Shown here one piece after another: positions 16,262 through 24,164 of a stretch of DNA of 64,000 bases. Location of the stretch: contig DATHTE010000087.1 of assembly GCA_035463475.1 (NCBI GenBank), positions 74,935-138,934 on the forward strand, in the 5' to 3' direction. The translations under genes and the position numbers were made by a program. Source of the stretch: JACPDI01 sp035463475 (GTDB lineage Bacteria; Acidobacteriota; Vicinamibacteria; Vicinamibacterales; 2-12-FULL-66-21). Each line of letters begins with the position of its first letter. Within the stretch, counting starts at the first letter, position 1. The notes below the pieces were generated by a model. The model was not told the origin of the DNA. It ran no database searches and worked only from the letters and a program-made list of their open reading frames with translations.

Positions 16262-16510
16262 GTGACCTTGGCGCATCGGATCATCGAGATGCTCATCGGC
16301 CGGTTGATCACCGACGAGCAGTTCCGTTCCGAATTCCTGAACGACCCGGAGAGCACGCTTCTGGGCTTGTGCGATCGCGGCGTGGAGTTGAGCAGGACAG
16401 AGATCGCCGCGCTCGTGAACACGGACCCGAGGCTGTGGGGCCGAACGGCCGACGCCATCGACCCCCGCCTGCAGAAGGCGAGCCTCAGGAACGACGCGAA
16501 GGGTTCATGA
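16262..16510 (+). CDS. Small Os1348/NHLP-clan-like protein
   Basis: An about 82-residue protein. IIEMLIGRLITDEQFRSEFLNDPES followed by LSRTEIAALVNTDPRLWG resembles the Os1348/NHLP clan, relatives of the nitrile hydratase alpha-subunit leader used as precursor peptides in some peptide natural-product systems. No Gly-Gly cleavage site or Cys/Ser/Thr-rich core is visible; the C-terminus is charged (RLQKASLRNDAKGS). GTG 16262 is used because the candidate promoter would start transcription near 16252; ATG 16289 is possible but cuts the first helix. It is the first gene of the operon leading to the PfpI and sulfatase genes. Family call is moderate; function unknown. Confidence 0.6.
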   Translation: MTLAHRIIEMLIGRLITDEQFRSEFLNDPESTLLGLCDRGVELSRTEIAALVNTDPRLWGRTADAIDPRLQKASLRNDAKGS

Positions 16511-16530
16511 CGAAAGCAGGGAGAGAACAC

Positions 16531-17379
16531 ATGTCAGATCGAAGTCACCGTGGTTCGCCTTCGGCGCCGAAGCTGGCGAGCCGGCATCTCTTGCGGCAGT
16601 TCGGGATTCATCCACGGGACCCGGAGGCCGCCGCTCTCGACGCGCTGGATATGGCCGGCACGCGGGCGCTCTGCGTGGCGACCAATCACGGCGTGCTCGA
16701 CATCGGCGTCGCGACGGGCGTGTTCGCCTCGGAACTGACGGTTCCGTACTACCTGTTCCTGGACGCAGGCATGCACGTGGATGTCGCCAGCCCCCAGGGC
16801 GGGATCATCCCCGTGGATCCCCTCTCGATGGAGGCGCCGATTCGCACGCCTCACGATGACAGGCTGCTCGGCGATCCCGTGCTCCGCCAGAAGCTGATGA
16901 ACTCACTGCGGATCGCCGACCTGGACTTTGCCTCTTACGACATCATCTTCTTCGCGGGGGGCTGGGGCGCGGCGTTCGACCTCGGGCAGTCCGACCCGCT
17001 GGGCCTCAAGGTGGGCGAGGCCTACGCCGCGGAGCGCGTGATCGGCGGGATCTGCCACGGGCCGCTCGGCCTGTTGCGCGGCCGCACGCCGGATGGCGAG
17101 TTGATCGTGAAGGGCCGCCGGATGACCGCCGTGACGGACAAGCAGATCCGCGAGCTCGGTATCGCCATCACCCCGCTGCACCCGGAGACGGCGCTGCGGC
17201 AGGCCGGGGCGCGGTTCGAGGGAAAGAGCCATCCGGCACGCGACTTCTTCGCCAATCACTTCGTGGTGGACGGCGATCTCATCACGGGACAGAACCAGAA
17301 CGCGGGACCCATGGTCGCGCGCCTCATGATGCAGCGGGTGCTCGCGAAGCGGCCCGCCGTGCAGGAGGTGGCGTCATGA
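16531..17379 (+). CDS. DJ-1/PfpI family protein
   Basis: A 282-residue protein of the type-1 glutamine amidotransferase-like DJ-1/PfpI fold. The nucleophile elbow GGICHGPLG puts the reactive Cys at residue 175, with FFAGGWGAAFDL upstream (oxyanion/acid region) and VDGDLITGQNQNAGP near the end, as in PfpI/Hsp31 relatives. Members act as peptidases, glyoxalases or deglycases; which applies here is unknown. ATG 16531 has AGGGAGAG five bases upstream; an in-frame ATG at 16507 overlaps the previous stop. The stop overlaps the sulfatase start (ATGA), so the two are translationally coupled. Confidence 0.88.
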   Translation: MSDRSHRGSPSAPKLASRHLLRQFGIHPRDPEAAALDALDMAGTRALCVATNHGVLDIGVATGVFASELTVPYYLFLDAGMHVDVASPQGGIIPVDPLSMEAPIRTPHDDRLLGDPVLRQKLMNSLRIADLDFASYDIIFFAGGWGAAFDLGQSDPLGLKVGEAYAAERVIGGICHGPLGLLRGRTPDGELIVKGRRMTAVTDKQIRELGIAITPLHPETALRQAGARFEGKSHPARDFFANHFVVDGDLITGQNQNAGPMVARLMMQRVLAKRPAVQEVAS

Positions 17380-19001
17380 CGTTCGGAGGCCTGTCCCGGA
17401 AGCCCAACATTCTCCTGATCATCACCGACCAGGAGCGCGAGGTCATGCACTGGCCGGCCGGGTGGGCCGAGGCCAACCTGCCGGCACGCAGCCGGTTGAT
17501 GGCGCACGGCCTGCATTTCACGCGAGCGCAGTGCAACACCGCGGCCTGTTCGGCGAGCCGCGCCACGTTTCTCACCGGTCTCTACCCTGCGCAGCACGGC
17601 GTCAGGAACTTGATCGCGTGCGATGACCCGAAGGACCTCGCGCAGAGCCGCGTTCCGATCCTCCCGAGCCGACTGCCCAACCTGGCCACCGTGCTGGCGG
17701 CGGCCGGCTATCACGTCGTCCTCAAGGGCAAGCTCCATCTGACGCGTCCGGTCCGGTACGACCGTGAGAGGAAGCGGCACTACTGGTCCGAGGCGGACAT
17801 CGGGCACGTTGCGGAACGCTACGGGTTCCACGGCTGGAATCCACCCGACATGAGCGACCCGCAGAGCCTGAGCGATCTCGGCGGCGGCACGGTCAACAAC
17901 GACGGGCGCTTCGTGGACGGCAGTGGTACGGCTGCGGGCAGGACCCGCCCGTACGACGAGCTGCACCGCCAGAGCGCGGTCCACTTCCTCAACAGCTACG
18001 ACGGCGACAAGCCGTTCTGCCTCATCGTCGCGCTGGTGAACCCGCACGACGTCCAGGAGTACCCCGGCCGCGGCGTGCGCGGCCTCTCGATCAGTCCGAC
18101 CTTTGCCCGCGGCGGCTACCGGCTCGAGGATTTCAAGGACCTGCCGATCGAGTTGCCGGCCAACGAGGAGGACGACCTCGCGACGAAACCGGGCGTCCAT
18201 GCCTCGATCCGGCGGTTCCTCGCGATCGCCACCGGCCACATGCGCACGCGCGAGCGCCAGCTGACGTATGCGCGCTTCTATGCCTATCTGAACCGGTTGG
18301 TCGACGCCCAGGTCCTGAAGCTGTTGGAGGCGCTCGACGCGAACGGCCTGACGGACGACACGCTGGTCTTGCGCACGAGCGACCACGGCGAGCTGGGCAT
18401 GTCGCACGGCTGCATGCGGCAGAAGTTCTACAACGCGTATCGCGAGACGCTGAACGTGCCGTTGATCGTCTCGAACCCGCGTCTCTATCCGCAGCCGCAG
18501 TCTACCGACGCGCTCGCCAGCCTGGTCGACGTGCTGCCCACGCTCGCGTCCGTGACCGGCGTGCCCGAGCCGCAGCAGTACGGGTTCAAGGGACGCGACC
18601 TGACCCCGATCCTGTCCGATGCGAGCGCCAGCGTGCAGGACGTCCTGCACTTCACTTACGAAGACCGGGTCTTCCCGGTCAAGGGCGCGGACTGCATCCG
18701 GGCCATCGTCGAGCACGGCTGGAAGTACGCGGTGTATTACGACCCGTTCAACGGCCAGCCGACCGAATATGAAATGTACGACCTGACGCATGACCCGCTG
18801 GAGCTCACCAACCTGGCGCATCCGTCGCACAGCACGCCGGCGTCAGATGCCGAGCGCGCGCGCCTGCACAGGCTCCTCGCCGACGTGATGCGACAGAACG
18901 GCACCACGCCCGACGAGATTCGGTGGCCGGAGGTTGCCGAGGATCGACCGCAGGCGGGGCCCGCGATCGCGAGCGAGGACGAAGAAGTCGTCGGCGTGTG
19001 A
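17376..19001 (+). CDS. Type I sulfatase (formylglycine-dependent)
   Basis: A 541-residue alkaline-phosphatase-fold sulfatase that should hydrolyse a sulfate ester. The activation motif is CSASRATFLTG with Cys58 as the residue to be converted to formylglycine (C-x-P/A-S-R rule). PNILLIITDQE supplies the N-terminal metal site, and RTSDHGELGMSHGCMRQKFY supplies the later Asp/His metal ligands. No signal peptide is obvious, so it may act in the cytoplasm. The closest-looking relatives are choline-sulfatase/phosphonate hydrolase-type enzymes, but the substrate is not determined. A formylglycine-generating enzyme is encoded 1.8 kb away on the opposite strand, which fits activation by that enzyme. 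Confidence 0.93.
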   Translation: MTFGGLSRKPNILLIITDQEREVMHWPAGWAEANLPARSRLMAHGLHFTRAQCNTAACSASRATFLTGLYPAQHGVRNLIACDDPKDLAQSRVPILPSRLPNLATVLAAAGYHVVLKGKLHLTRPVRYDRERKRHYWSEADIGHVAERYGFHGWNPPDMSDPQSLSDLGGGTVNNDGRFVDGSGTAAGRTRPYDELHRQSAVHFLNSYDGDKPFCLIVALVNPHDVQEYPGRGVRGLSISPTFARGGYRLEDFKDLPIELPANEEDDLATKPGVHASIRRFLAIATGHMRTRERQLTYARFYAYLNRLVDAQVLKLLEALDANGLTDDTLVLRTSDHGELGMSHGCMRQKFYNAYRETLNVPLIVSNPRLYPQPQSTDALASLVDVLPTLASVTGVPEPQQYGFKGRDLTPILSDASASVQDVLHFTYEDRVFPVKGADCIRAIVEHGWKYAVYYDPFNGQPTEYEMYDLTHDPLELTNLAHPSHSTPASDAERARLHRLLADVMRQNGTTPDEIRWPEVAEDRPQAGPAIASEDEEVVGV

Positions 19002-19058
19002 GACGCGTCGGCGGATCGGCAGAGCACGAACGTCAATGACGGCAGGAGGAGCACGGCA

Positions 19059-20054
19059 ATGACACGCACGTTGATGGCGACCCTCGTCGCGGCGGCATGT
19101 TCCGTCGCACCGGCGTACGCCCAGTTGAACGGAGAAAACCTGCTCGGCGACATGGGCGTGAAGAGTGGAACGCAGCCCGAGCCGGGCGTGTACGTCGCGC
19201 ACATTTACTATCGCTACTACACCGACTCGATCAGGGGGCCTGCGGGCGATCCAATCGTCCTCGACCCGACAGGTGCCGGCAGCCAGACCATCCATGCTGC
19301 CGTGCCTCTGGTGATCTACGTGAGCCGGAAGACCTTCCTCGGCGCGAATTACAGCGCGATGACGGTCATGCCGTTCGCCAACGGTTCGCTGGAGGCTCCG
19401 GGCCTGGGTCTTTCCGAACACGCGAGCACGGGTCCGAGCGACCTGTACGTCATGCCGGTGCAGCTGGGATGGCATTTGAAGCGGGCGGACGCGGTGGCGG
19501 GGTTCGCGTTCTTTGCACCAACCGGGAGGCACGCGGCGGGCGCGAGCGACAACGTAGGCAAGGGTATGTGGAGCTACGAGGTGTCGGCCGGGACGACGGT
19601 GTACCTTGACAAGCAGCGGACGTGGAGTCTGGCCACGGCGGGGTTCTGGGAGACTCACTCGAAGAAGGAAGGGGAGCTGCGCATTCAGAACCTCGCGATC
19701 AGTGACGTCAAGGTGGGCCAGCTGTTCACGCTCGAGGGAGGCGTGGGCAAGTCGTTCCTGCACGGCGCCGCCGGCGTCGGTCTCGCCTATTACGCACAAT
19801 GGAAGGTCACATCCGACGAGATGCGGTTCTCGGCGCCGGTTCCGTCGGTGCCGCTCCCCCAGGACCGGCATCGCGTGTGGGGTCTCGGTCCCGACGTGAC
19901 GATACCGATTGCGACGAAGAAGAGGTTGATTTCGCTCTTGAACGTCCGGTATCTCTGGGAGAGGGGCGCACGAATCAAGACGCAGGGAGGATCCCTCCTG
20001 GTGACCTCGACCTTCCCCATCGGCGGAATCCCGATTCGCGGCAGGCAGGAGTGA
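19059..20054 (+). CDS. MetA/SphA-type outer-membrane beta-barrel protein
   Basis: A 331-residue exported protein. A signal peptide (MTRTLMATLVAAACSVAPAYAQ) is followed by alternating amphipathic strands: GVYVAHIYYRYYTDSI, PLVIYVSRKTFLGANYSAM, VMPVQLGWHLKRADAVAGFAFFAPTG and ISLLNVRYLWERGARIKTQG. This is the phenol-degradation MetA-like / SphA family, thought to form outer-membrane channels for hydrophobic or aromatic compounds. GGCAGGAGGAG gives a good ribosome site. It sits 57 bases after the sulfatase and 2 bases before the AIM24 gene, so it may move the sulfatase substrate or product across the outer membrane (inference). Confidence 0.8.
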   Translation: MTRTLMATLVAAACSVAPAYAQLNGENLLGDMGVKSGTQPEPGVYVAHIYYRYYTDSIRGPAGDPIVLDPTGAGSQTIHAAVPLVIYVSRKTFLGANYSAMTVMPFANGSLEAPGLGLSEHASTGPSDLYVMPVQLGWHLKRADAVAGFAFFAPTGRHAAGASDNVGKGMWSYEVSAGTTVYLDKQRTWSLATAGFWETHSKKEGELRIQNLAISDVKVGQLFTLEGGVGKSFLHGAAGVGLAYYAQWKVTSDEMRFSAPVPSVPLPQDRHRVWGLGPDVTIPIATKKRLISLLNVRYLWERGARIKTQGGSLLVTSTFPIGGIPIRGRQE

Positions 20055-20056
20055 CC

Positions 20057-20779
20057 GTGGAATCCGCTTGCTCGGTCGAGCGGTTCCTCCGTGAGAGCCT
20101 CGAGAAAGGGACGCCTGGCGAGCGTTTCGGGAAGGAATCGGAGCGTATGCTGCGCATCGACGTGGACGGCGGCGTCTGGCTCAAGCCGGGCGCCGCCATC
20201 GCGTATCGCGGCGAGATCGCCTTCGAACGTCTCCCGACGATGGGCGCCCGGTCGCTCGAGGATGTGGTGCTGCGCGAGATGACGCCGCTCGTGCGGGCGA
20301 TCGGGAAAGGACGTCTCTACTGTGGCCATCACGGCTGGCATGTGCGCATCGTGCGGCTCGCGAGCGAGACGATCTTCGTCGCCTGGGATGAACTGCTCGC
20401 CTTCGAGGAGTCGCTTCAGTTCCAGACGACGTTCGTCGGGCACGGGCTCAGCGTCGCGGCGGGCGGTCTCGTTGCGGTGAGACTGTCGGGAGACGGTGCG
20501 CTGGCGATCGCCCTCCACGGTGCTCCGCTGTCCCTTCCCGTGACACCGGACAATCCTGTGAGCACGGATCCGCACGCGACGCTGGCCTGGTCGGGCAGCT
20601 TGACGCCGTCGTTGAAGACGGATCTGAGCTGGCGTTCCATCTTCCGGCATGGGGGGCAGGAGCCCGTCCAGATGTTCTTCGATGGCACCGGTTACGTGGT
20701 AGTGCAGCCTTACGAGGACGCGCGCCGGGTTGCACTCCGTCTCGACCCGAAACGCCTCGCGTCAATCTTCACCGGCTGA
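20057..20779 (+). CDS. AIM24 family protein
   Basis: A 240-residue AIM24/DUF124 protein. Characteristic pieces are MLRIDVDGGVWLKPGAAIAYRGEI, ETIFVAWDELLAFEESL, GGLVAVRLSGDGALAIALHG, DPHATLAWSGSLTPSLKTDL and EPVQMFFDGTGYVVVQP, arranged as a beta-helix-like pseudo-repeat. Bacterial members have no firm function. GTG 20057 is preferred because AGGAG lies 5 bases before it; GTG 20051 overlaps the previous stop. It is the last gene of the operon, ended by a perfect palindrome. Confidence 0.85.
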   Translation: MESACSVERFLRESLEKGTPGERFGKESERMLRIDVDGGVWLKPGAAIAYRGEIAFERLPTMGARSLEDVVLREMTPLVRAIGKGRLYCGHHGWHVRIVRLASETIFVAWDELLAFEESLQFQTTFVGHGLSVAAGGLVAVRLSGDGALAIALHGAPLSLPVTPDNPVSTDPHATLAWSGSLTPSLKTDLSWRSIFRHGGQEPVQMFFDGTGYVVVQPYEDARRVALRLDPKRLASIFTG

Positions 20780-20800
20780 CGCGCGCTCCGGAGCGCGCGT
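20779..20800. terminator. Perfect 22-bp palindrome between convergent genes
   Basis: ACGCGCGCTCC is followed directly by its exact complement GGAGCGCGCGT. It lies between the stops of the AIM24 gene and the convergent formylglycine-generating enzyme gene and can fold in either transcript. No T-tract follows. Confidence 0.55.
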
Positions 20801-20803
20801 GTG

Positions 20804-21769
20804 TCACGTGGAGCCGCGCGCGGCGGGACGGACGATACAGCGGAATCCGACATGAGACGTGGAGGTGTCAACCGGTTGCGGGAACCGCGCGGCCGGACGA
20901 TAGCGCCGGCAGTAGTTGGGCGCGCAGAGGTGCGAGCCCCCCTTCAGGACCTTGCGTGGAATGGCGAGATCCGCCTGATCCGGGTCGTAGCTGCGTTCCG
21001 GTTCCGGGCCGCGCGGGTTCCGGGGAATGCAGCACGCCTTGACCTGCTCGGAGGGGTGCTTCGCCTGATACCAGTCGGTCGTCCATTCCCAGACGTTGCC
21101 GATGACGTCGTAGAGCCCGTAGCCGTTCGGGGGGAAGGCGCCGACCGGGGACGTGCGTTCGTAGCCGTCCCTGGACAGGTGCTGCCAGGGAAACTCGCCC
21201 TGCCACGTGTTGGCCAGATAGCGGTCGCCCGGGAGGAACTTATCGCCCCACGCGAACGCGGCGCCCTCGAGCCCGCCGCGCGCGGCAAACTCCCACTCCG
21301 CCTCGGTCGGCAGCTCCTTGCCCTCCCACCGTGCGAACACCTCGGCGTCGCCGAACGTCACGTGCACGACGGGATGGTTCTCCAGGCCTGCGTTCGTGCT
21401 CGCGGCGCCGGACGGATGTCGCCAGTCGGCGCGAGGCACGTAGTGCCACCAGTCCGTGATGTCCGTCCGCTCCACGGGGCCTGCCGGCTGCACGAACACC
21501 AGCGATCCCGCGTACAGCATGTGCGGGAGAGCACCGGGATAGTCGCGAGGATTTGGCGGTATCTCCGCAAACGTCCTGTGCTCCGTCGCCCCGACGAAGC
21601 GCGCGAAACGCTCGTTGGTCACCGGGTACCGATCCATCCAGAAGCCATCCACAGTGACTCGGTGCGCCGGCCGCTCTTCCGGGTAGTGCTTGTCGGAGCC
21701 CATTCGGAACGTGCCGCCGGGAATCCAGACCATGTCCGGGAATGGAGCAGGGCCGGGCGCGTCGTTCAT
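20804..21769 (-). CDS. Formylglycine-generating enzyme (sulfatase activator)
   Basis: A 321-residue SUMF1-fold protein that should oxidise the CxA/PSR cysteine of sulfatases to formylglycine. It opens with MVWIPGGTFRMGSD and ends with GGSHLCAPNYCRRYRPAAR then STSHVGFRC, placing the two copper-binding catalytic cysteines at residues 282 and 287 (C-x4-C), as in true FGEs and unlike catalytically dead FGE-sulfatase-domain proteins. ELPTEAEWEFAARGG is the usual family block. ATG 21769 has GGAG upstream; a GTG at 21805 is also in frame. It converges on the sulfatase operon. Confidence 0.93.
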   Translation of the reverse strand: MNDAPGPAPFPDMVWIPGGTFRMGSDKHYPEERPAHRVTVDGFWMDRYPVTNERFARFVGATEHRTFAEIPPNPRDYPGALPHMLYAGSLVFVQPAGPVERTDITDWWHYVPRADWRHPSGAASTNAGLENHPVVHVTFGDAEVFARWEGKELPTEAEWEFAARGGLEGAAFAWGDKFLPGDRYLANTWQGEFPWQHLSRDGYERTSPVGAFPPNGYGLYDVIGNVWEWTTDWYQAKHPSEQVKACCIPRNPRGPEPERSYDPDQADLAIPRKVLKGGSHLCAPNYCRRYRPAARFPQPVDTSTSHVGFRCIVRPAARGST

Positions 21770-21801
21770 GGTTGACTCCACGCCTGAGAAGTTAGCTGAA
21801 G

Positions 21802-21906
21802 TCACGCTCGCAGAGAAGCCTGCGCGCAGGCGAACAGGATGTGCGCATCGGGCCAGGCTGCGCTCGTGATCGTCCCGTCACGCGTGGGCCTCAATTTCGT
21901 CGGCAT
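21802..21906 (-). CDS. Possible small ORF upstream of the formylglycine-generating enzyme
   Basis: A 34-codon frame (MPTKLRPTRDG... to ...AQASLRA) starts at ATG 21906 with CGGAGGAT seven bases upstream, a good ribosome site. Its TGA overlaps a GTG (21805) that is in frame with the formylglycine-generating enzyme. It may be a leader peptide or a chance frame. No homology is recognised. Confidence 0.3.
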   Translation of the reverse strand: MPTKLRPTRDGTITSAAWPDAHILFACAQASLRA

Positions 21907-21962
21907 GCTCAGATCCTCCGGGAAACGTGCGCTTCGAGACTTCCGTTCGTGTTGCGGGATCA

Positions 21963-21980
21963 CGGTCCGGAACTTGCCCT
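21963..21980 (+). promoter_or_regulatory. Sigma-54-type promoter element (copy B)
   Basis: CGGTCCGGAACTTGCCCT, with GG (21964-21965) and GC (21976-21977) 10 bases apart, matches copy A at 17 of 18 bases. A start near 21989 would leave a 45-base leader containing AGAGGAGGG before the DUF4136 gene at 22034. Confidence 0.7.
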
Positions 21981-22033
21981 GGCGGTGGGCGCAACGCGGA
22001 GAGGCTGGCCGGCGTCGCCGGCCAGAGGAGGGT

Positions 22034-22567
22034 ATGAAGATGCGGTGCGTGAGCGGCGTCACCATCGGCAGCCTCGTGCTGCTGGGCGCAGTGGCCTTCG
22101 CCCAGAACGTGGCCTACGACTTCGACAGGGCGGCGGACTTTTCAAGGTTCAGGACCTACGCGTGGGTCCGCGGGACCATCCTGAACGACGAGTTCAACCA
22201 TCAACGCATCGTGCGCGCGGTTGACGCGCAGCTGATGTCCAGGGGACTCGCAAGGGTCAGGACGAGCGAGCACCCCGACGTCCTTGTTGCGTACCACGCG
22301 ACGTTCGACAGGAACCTGCAGATCAAGGGATTCTCCTCGGGCTGGGGAGGATATCGCTTCGGCGGGACTCGATCGGGATCGGCGATCGCGGAGGAGATCC
22401 TGATCGGGACGCTGGCGGTCGACCTCGTCGACGCTACGACAAACACCATCGTGTGGCGAGGCATCGCGACGAGGGAGGTGGACGTCAACGCCAGCCCGGA
22501 CAAACGCGAGAAGCACATCAACAAGGCTGCCGCGAAGCTGTTCAGGAACTACCCGCCAAGGATATGA
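22034..22567 (+). CDS. DUF4136 domain exported protein
   Basis: A 177-residue exported protein with a signal peptide (CVSGVTIGSLVLLGAVAFAQ) and the DUF4136 pattern NVAYDFDRAADFSRFRTYAW, GLARVRTSEHPDVLVAYHA and IVWRGIATREVD. DUF4136 proteins are often lipoproteins, but here cleavage looks like a normal signal peptidase I site and no lipobox Cys is present. AGAGGAGGG precedes ATG 22034; ATG 22040 is an alternative. The sigma-54-like element upstream ties it to the sulfatase operon. Function unknown. Confidence 0.8.
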   Translation: MKMRCVSGVTIGSLVLLGAVAFAQNVAYDFDRAADFSRFRTYAWVRGTILNDEFNHQRIVRAVDAQLMSRGLARVRTSEHPDVLVAYHATFDRNLQIKGFSSGWGGYRFGGTRSGSAIAEEILIGTLAVDLVDATTNTIVWRGIATREVDVNASPDKREKHINKAAAKLFRNYPPRI

Positions 22568-22658
22568 TCGCCGCCGTTCGCGAAGGTTGAGCTGCCGGGA
22601 AACCGTCAGCCGCTCGACCCGCGCGCGTTTCTGCACGGATTTGTTCACCGCAGCGAGC

Positions 22659-22672
22659 GGTACCGGCGTTGC
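22659..22672 (+). promoter_or_regulatory. Possible sigma-54-type promoter before the haem-sensor kinase
   Basis: GGTACCGGCGTTGC has GG and GC separated by 10 bases and a TTGC -12 box. Transcription would begin about 11 bases before ATG 22695. It is a weaker match than the pair at 16226 and 21963, and such matches can arise by chance in GC-rich DNA. Confidence 0.35.
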
Positions 22673-22694
22673 CATTAGCCCGCCGCAGCGCTAT

Positions 22695-24161
22695 ATGAAT
22701 CGCGGCTCTCTGTTTCGCCGCCTGTTCACGCCGATCGCGGCCGCCGTCATCGTCCTCACGGTCACGGTTACCGCGCTCGGCGTCGTGTTGATGCGCCGGG
22801 CCCTGGTTCAACGGGCGCGCGGGCGGGTGGTGGCTCTCGCGCCGGCCACGCGCGATCACATCGGGTTTGTCATGCGGGCGGGCGACCACCGTCATCTCTC
22901 GGCGGTCATCGAGGAACACGGCGGGGCCAACCCCGATCTCGACGCGCTGCGCGTGCTGCGGCCCAACGGCGTGATCGCCGCGTCGTCCCGGCGGGCCGAG
23001 GTCGGCACGCGCATCACGGCTGAGCATCGGGGGCAGCGCGACGCGAGCGGCGACCTCCTCGCGGGTCGCTTCTGGACGACCCGGATCCTTCATTCAGTTC
23101 GCCCGCTGGAGAACGCTCCCCCGTGCCGGACGTGCCACGGCAGCGAGGCGAAAGTCATCGGCTTCCTGGACGTGGACGTCGCCGTGAATCCGCACATCAC
23201 GGGGCTGACGGCGTTCGGCGGGCTCAGCGCGTTGCTCGGTACGTTGTATCTCCTTGCGGTCGTCGGCATCCTCGTGCCGGTGATCGGGTACGTCGTGGTC
23301 GGGCCGCTCCGCGGCGTGACCGCGGCGCAGCGCCGGGTCGAACGCGGTGACCTCGCGGTGCGGCTCGAGCCGACCGGGACGCGCGAGATCGACGACCTCA
23401 TGTCGGGATTCAACCATATGGTCAGGCAGCTGGCGGATGCCCGCGCCTGCGAGGCCGAGAAGCAGCGTCTCGAACAGGAACGCGCGCAGCAACTCGCGTC
23501 CTTCGGCCAGCTTGCCGCCAGCCTCGCGCACGAGTTCCGCAACCCGTTGTCGAGCGTCAAGGCGGTGGTCGAAGTGCTCGCCGCGGAAGCTGGCACGGAT
23601 CCGAATGCCGACGTCCTGCGCGCGGCGGCGGGCGAACTGGATCGGATCGATCAGATCCTGAAGGACCTGTTGCAGTATGCGCGCCCGCGACAGCCCGCGC
23701 GCGTTTCCTTCGACCTGAACATGGTGGTGGCCGAAGTGACGTCGCTGGCTTTTCCGCCGTTCGCGAGCGGCGCGCCGCGTGTTCGTCTCGAACCGCAAGG
23801 TGAGTTGCCCCCCGTCCTCGGGGACCCGGACCTGGTGCGTCAGGTGGTCGTGAACCTGTTGCTGAACGCGGCGGAGACCGATCCACACGGCGACAACTTC
23901 TGCATCACCTTGCAGACCGGGCGCAACGGCTCGTTCGCGTGGTGCCGCGTTTCTGACAACGGGCCCGGTGTGCCGGCCGAGGCGGCCGCGAAGATCTTTC
24001 AGCCGTTCGTCACGAGCAAGCTGCGCGGCACCGGTCTGGGTCTGCCCACCAGCCGCCGCTTGATCGAACTGCAGGGGGGTGCGCTGTCGCTCGAGAACCC
24101 CGGCCAGCCCGGCGCGTCGTTTCTGTTCACGGTGCCCTTCGCGGGCAAGGAAGAGGCCTGA
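22695..24161 (+). CDS. Sensor histidine kinase with periplasmic c-type haem motif
   Basis: A 488-residue membrane kinase. TM1 lies at about 13-33, a periplasmic domain at 34-173, TM2 at about 174-203, a HAMP region at 204-256, HisKA with phospho-acceptor His279 (ASLAHEFRNPLSSVK), and a HATPase with NLLLNAAE, DNGPGV and GTGLGLPTSRRL. The periplasmic domain contains a single CRTCH (residues 144-148) within ENAPPCRTCHGSEAKVIGFL, the arrangement of kinases that bind one covalent c-type haem. It should sense redox state or a haem ligand. The response regulator starts 3 bases after its stop. The start lacks a clear Shine-Dalgarno. Confidence 0.9.
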   Translation: MNRGSLFRRLFTPIAAAVIVLTVTVTALGVVLMRRALVQRARGRVVALAPATRDHIGFVMRAGDHRHLSAVIEEHGGANPDLDALRVLRPNGVIAASSRRAEVGTRITAEHRGQRDASGDLLAGRFWTTRILHSVRPLENAPPCRTCHGSEAKVIGFLDVDVAVNPHITGLTAFGGLSALLGTLYLLAVVGILVPVIGYVVVGPLRGVTAAQRRVERGDLAVRLEPTGTREIDDLMSGFNHMVRQLADARACEAEKQRLEQERAQQLASFGQLAASLAHEFRNPLSSVKAVVEVLAAEAGTDPNADVLRAAAGELDRIDQILKDLLQYARPRQPARVSFDLNMVVAEVTSLAFPPFASGAPRVRLEPQGELPPVLGDPDLVRQVVVNLLLNAAETDPHGDNFCITLQTGRNGSFAWCRVSDNGPGVPAEAAAKIFQPFVTSKLRGTGLGLPTSRRLIELQGGALSLENPGQPGASFLFTVPFAGKEEA

Positions 24162-24164
24162 GCG

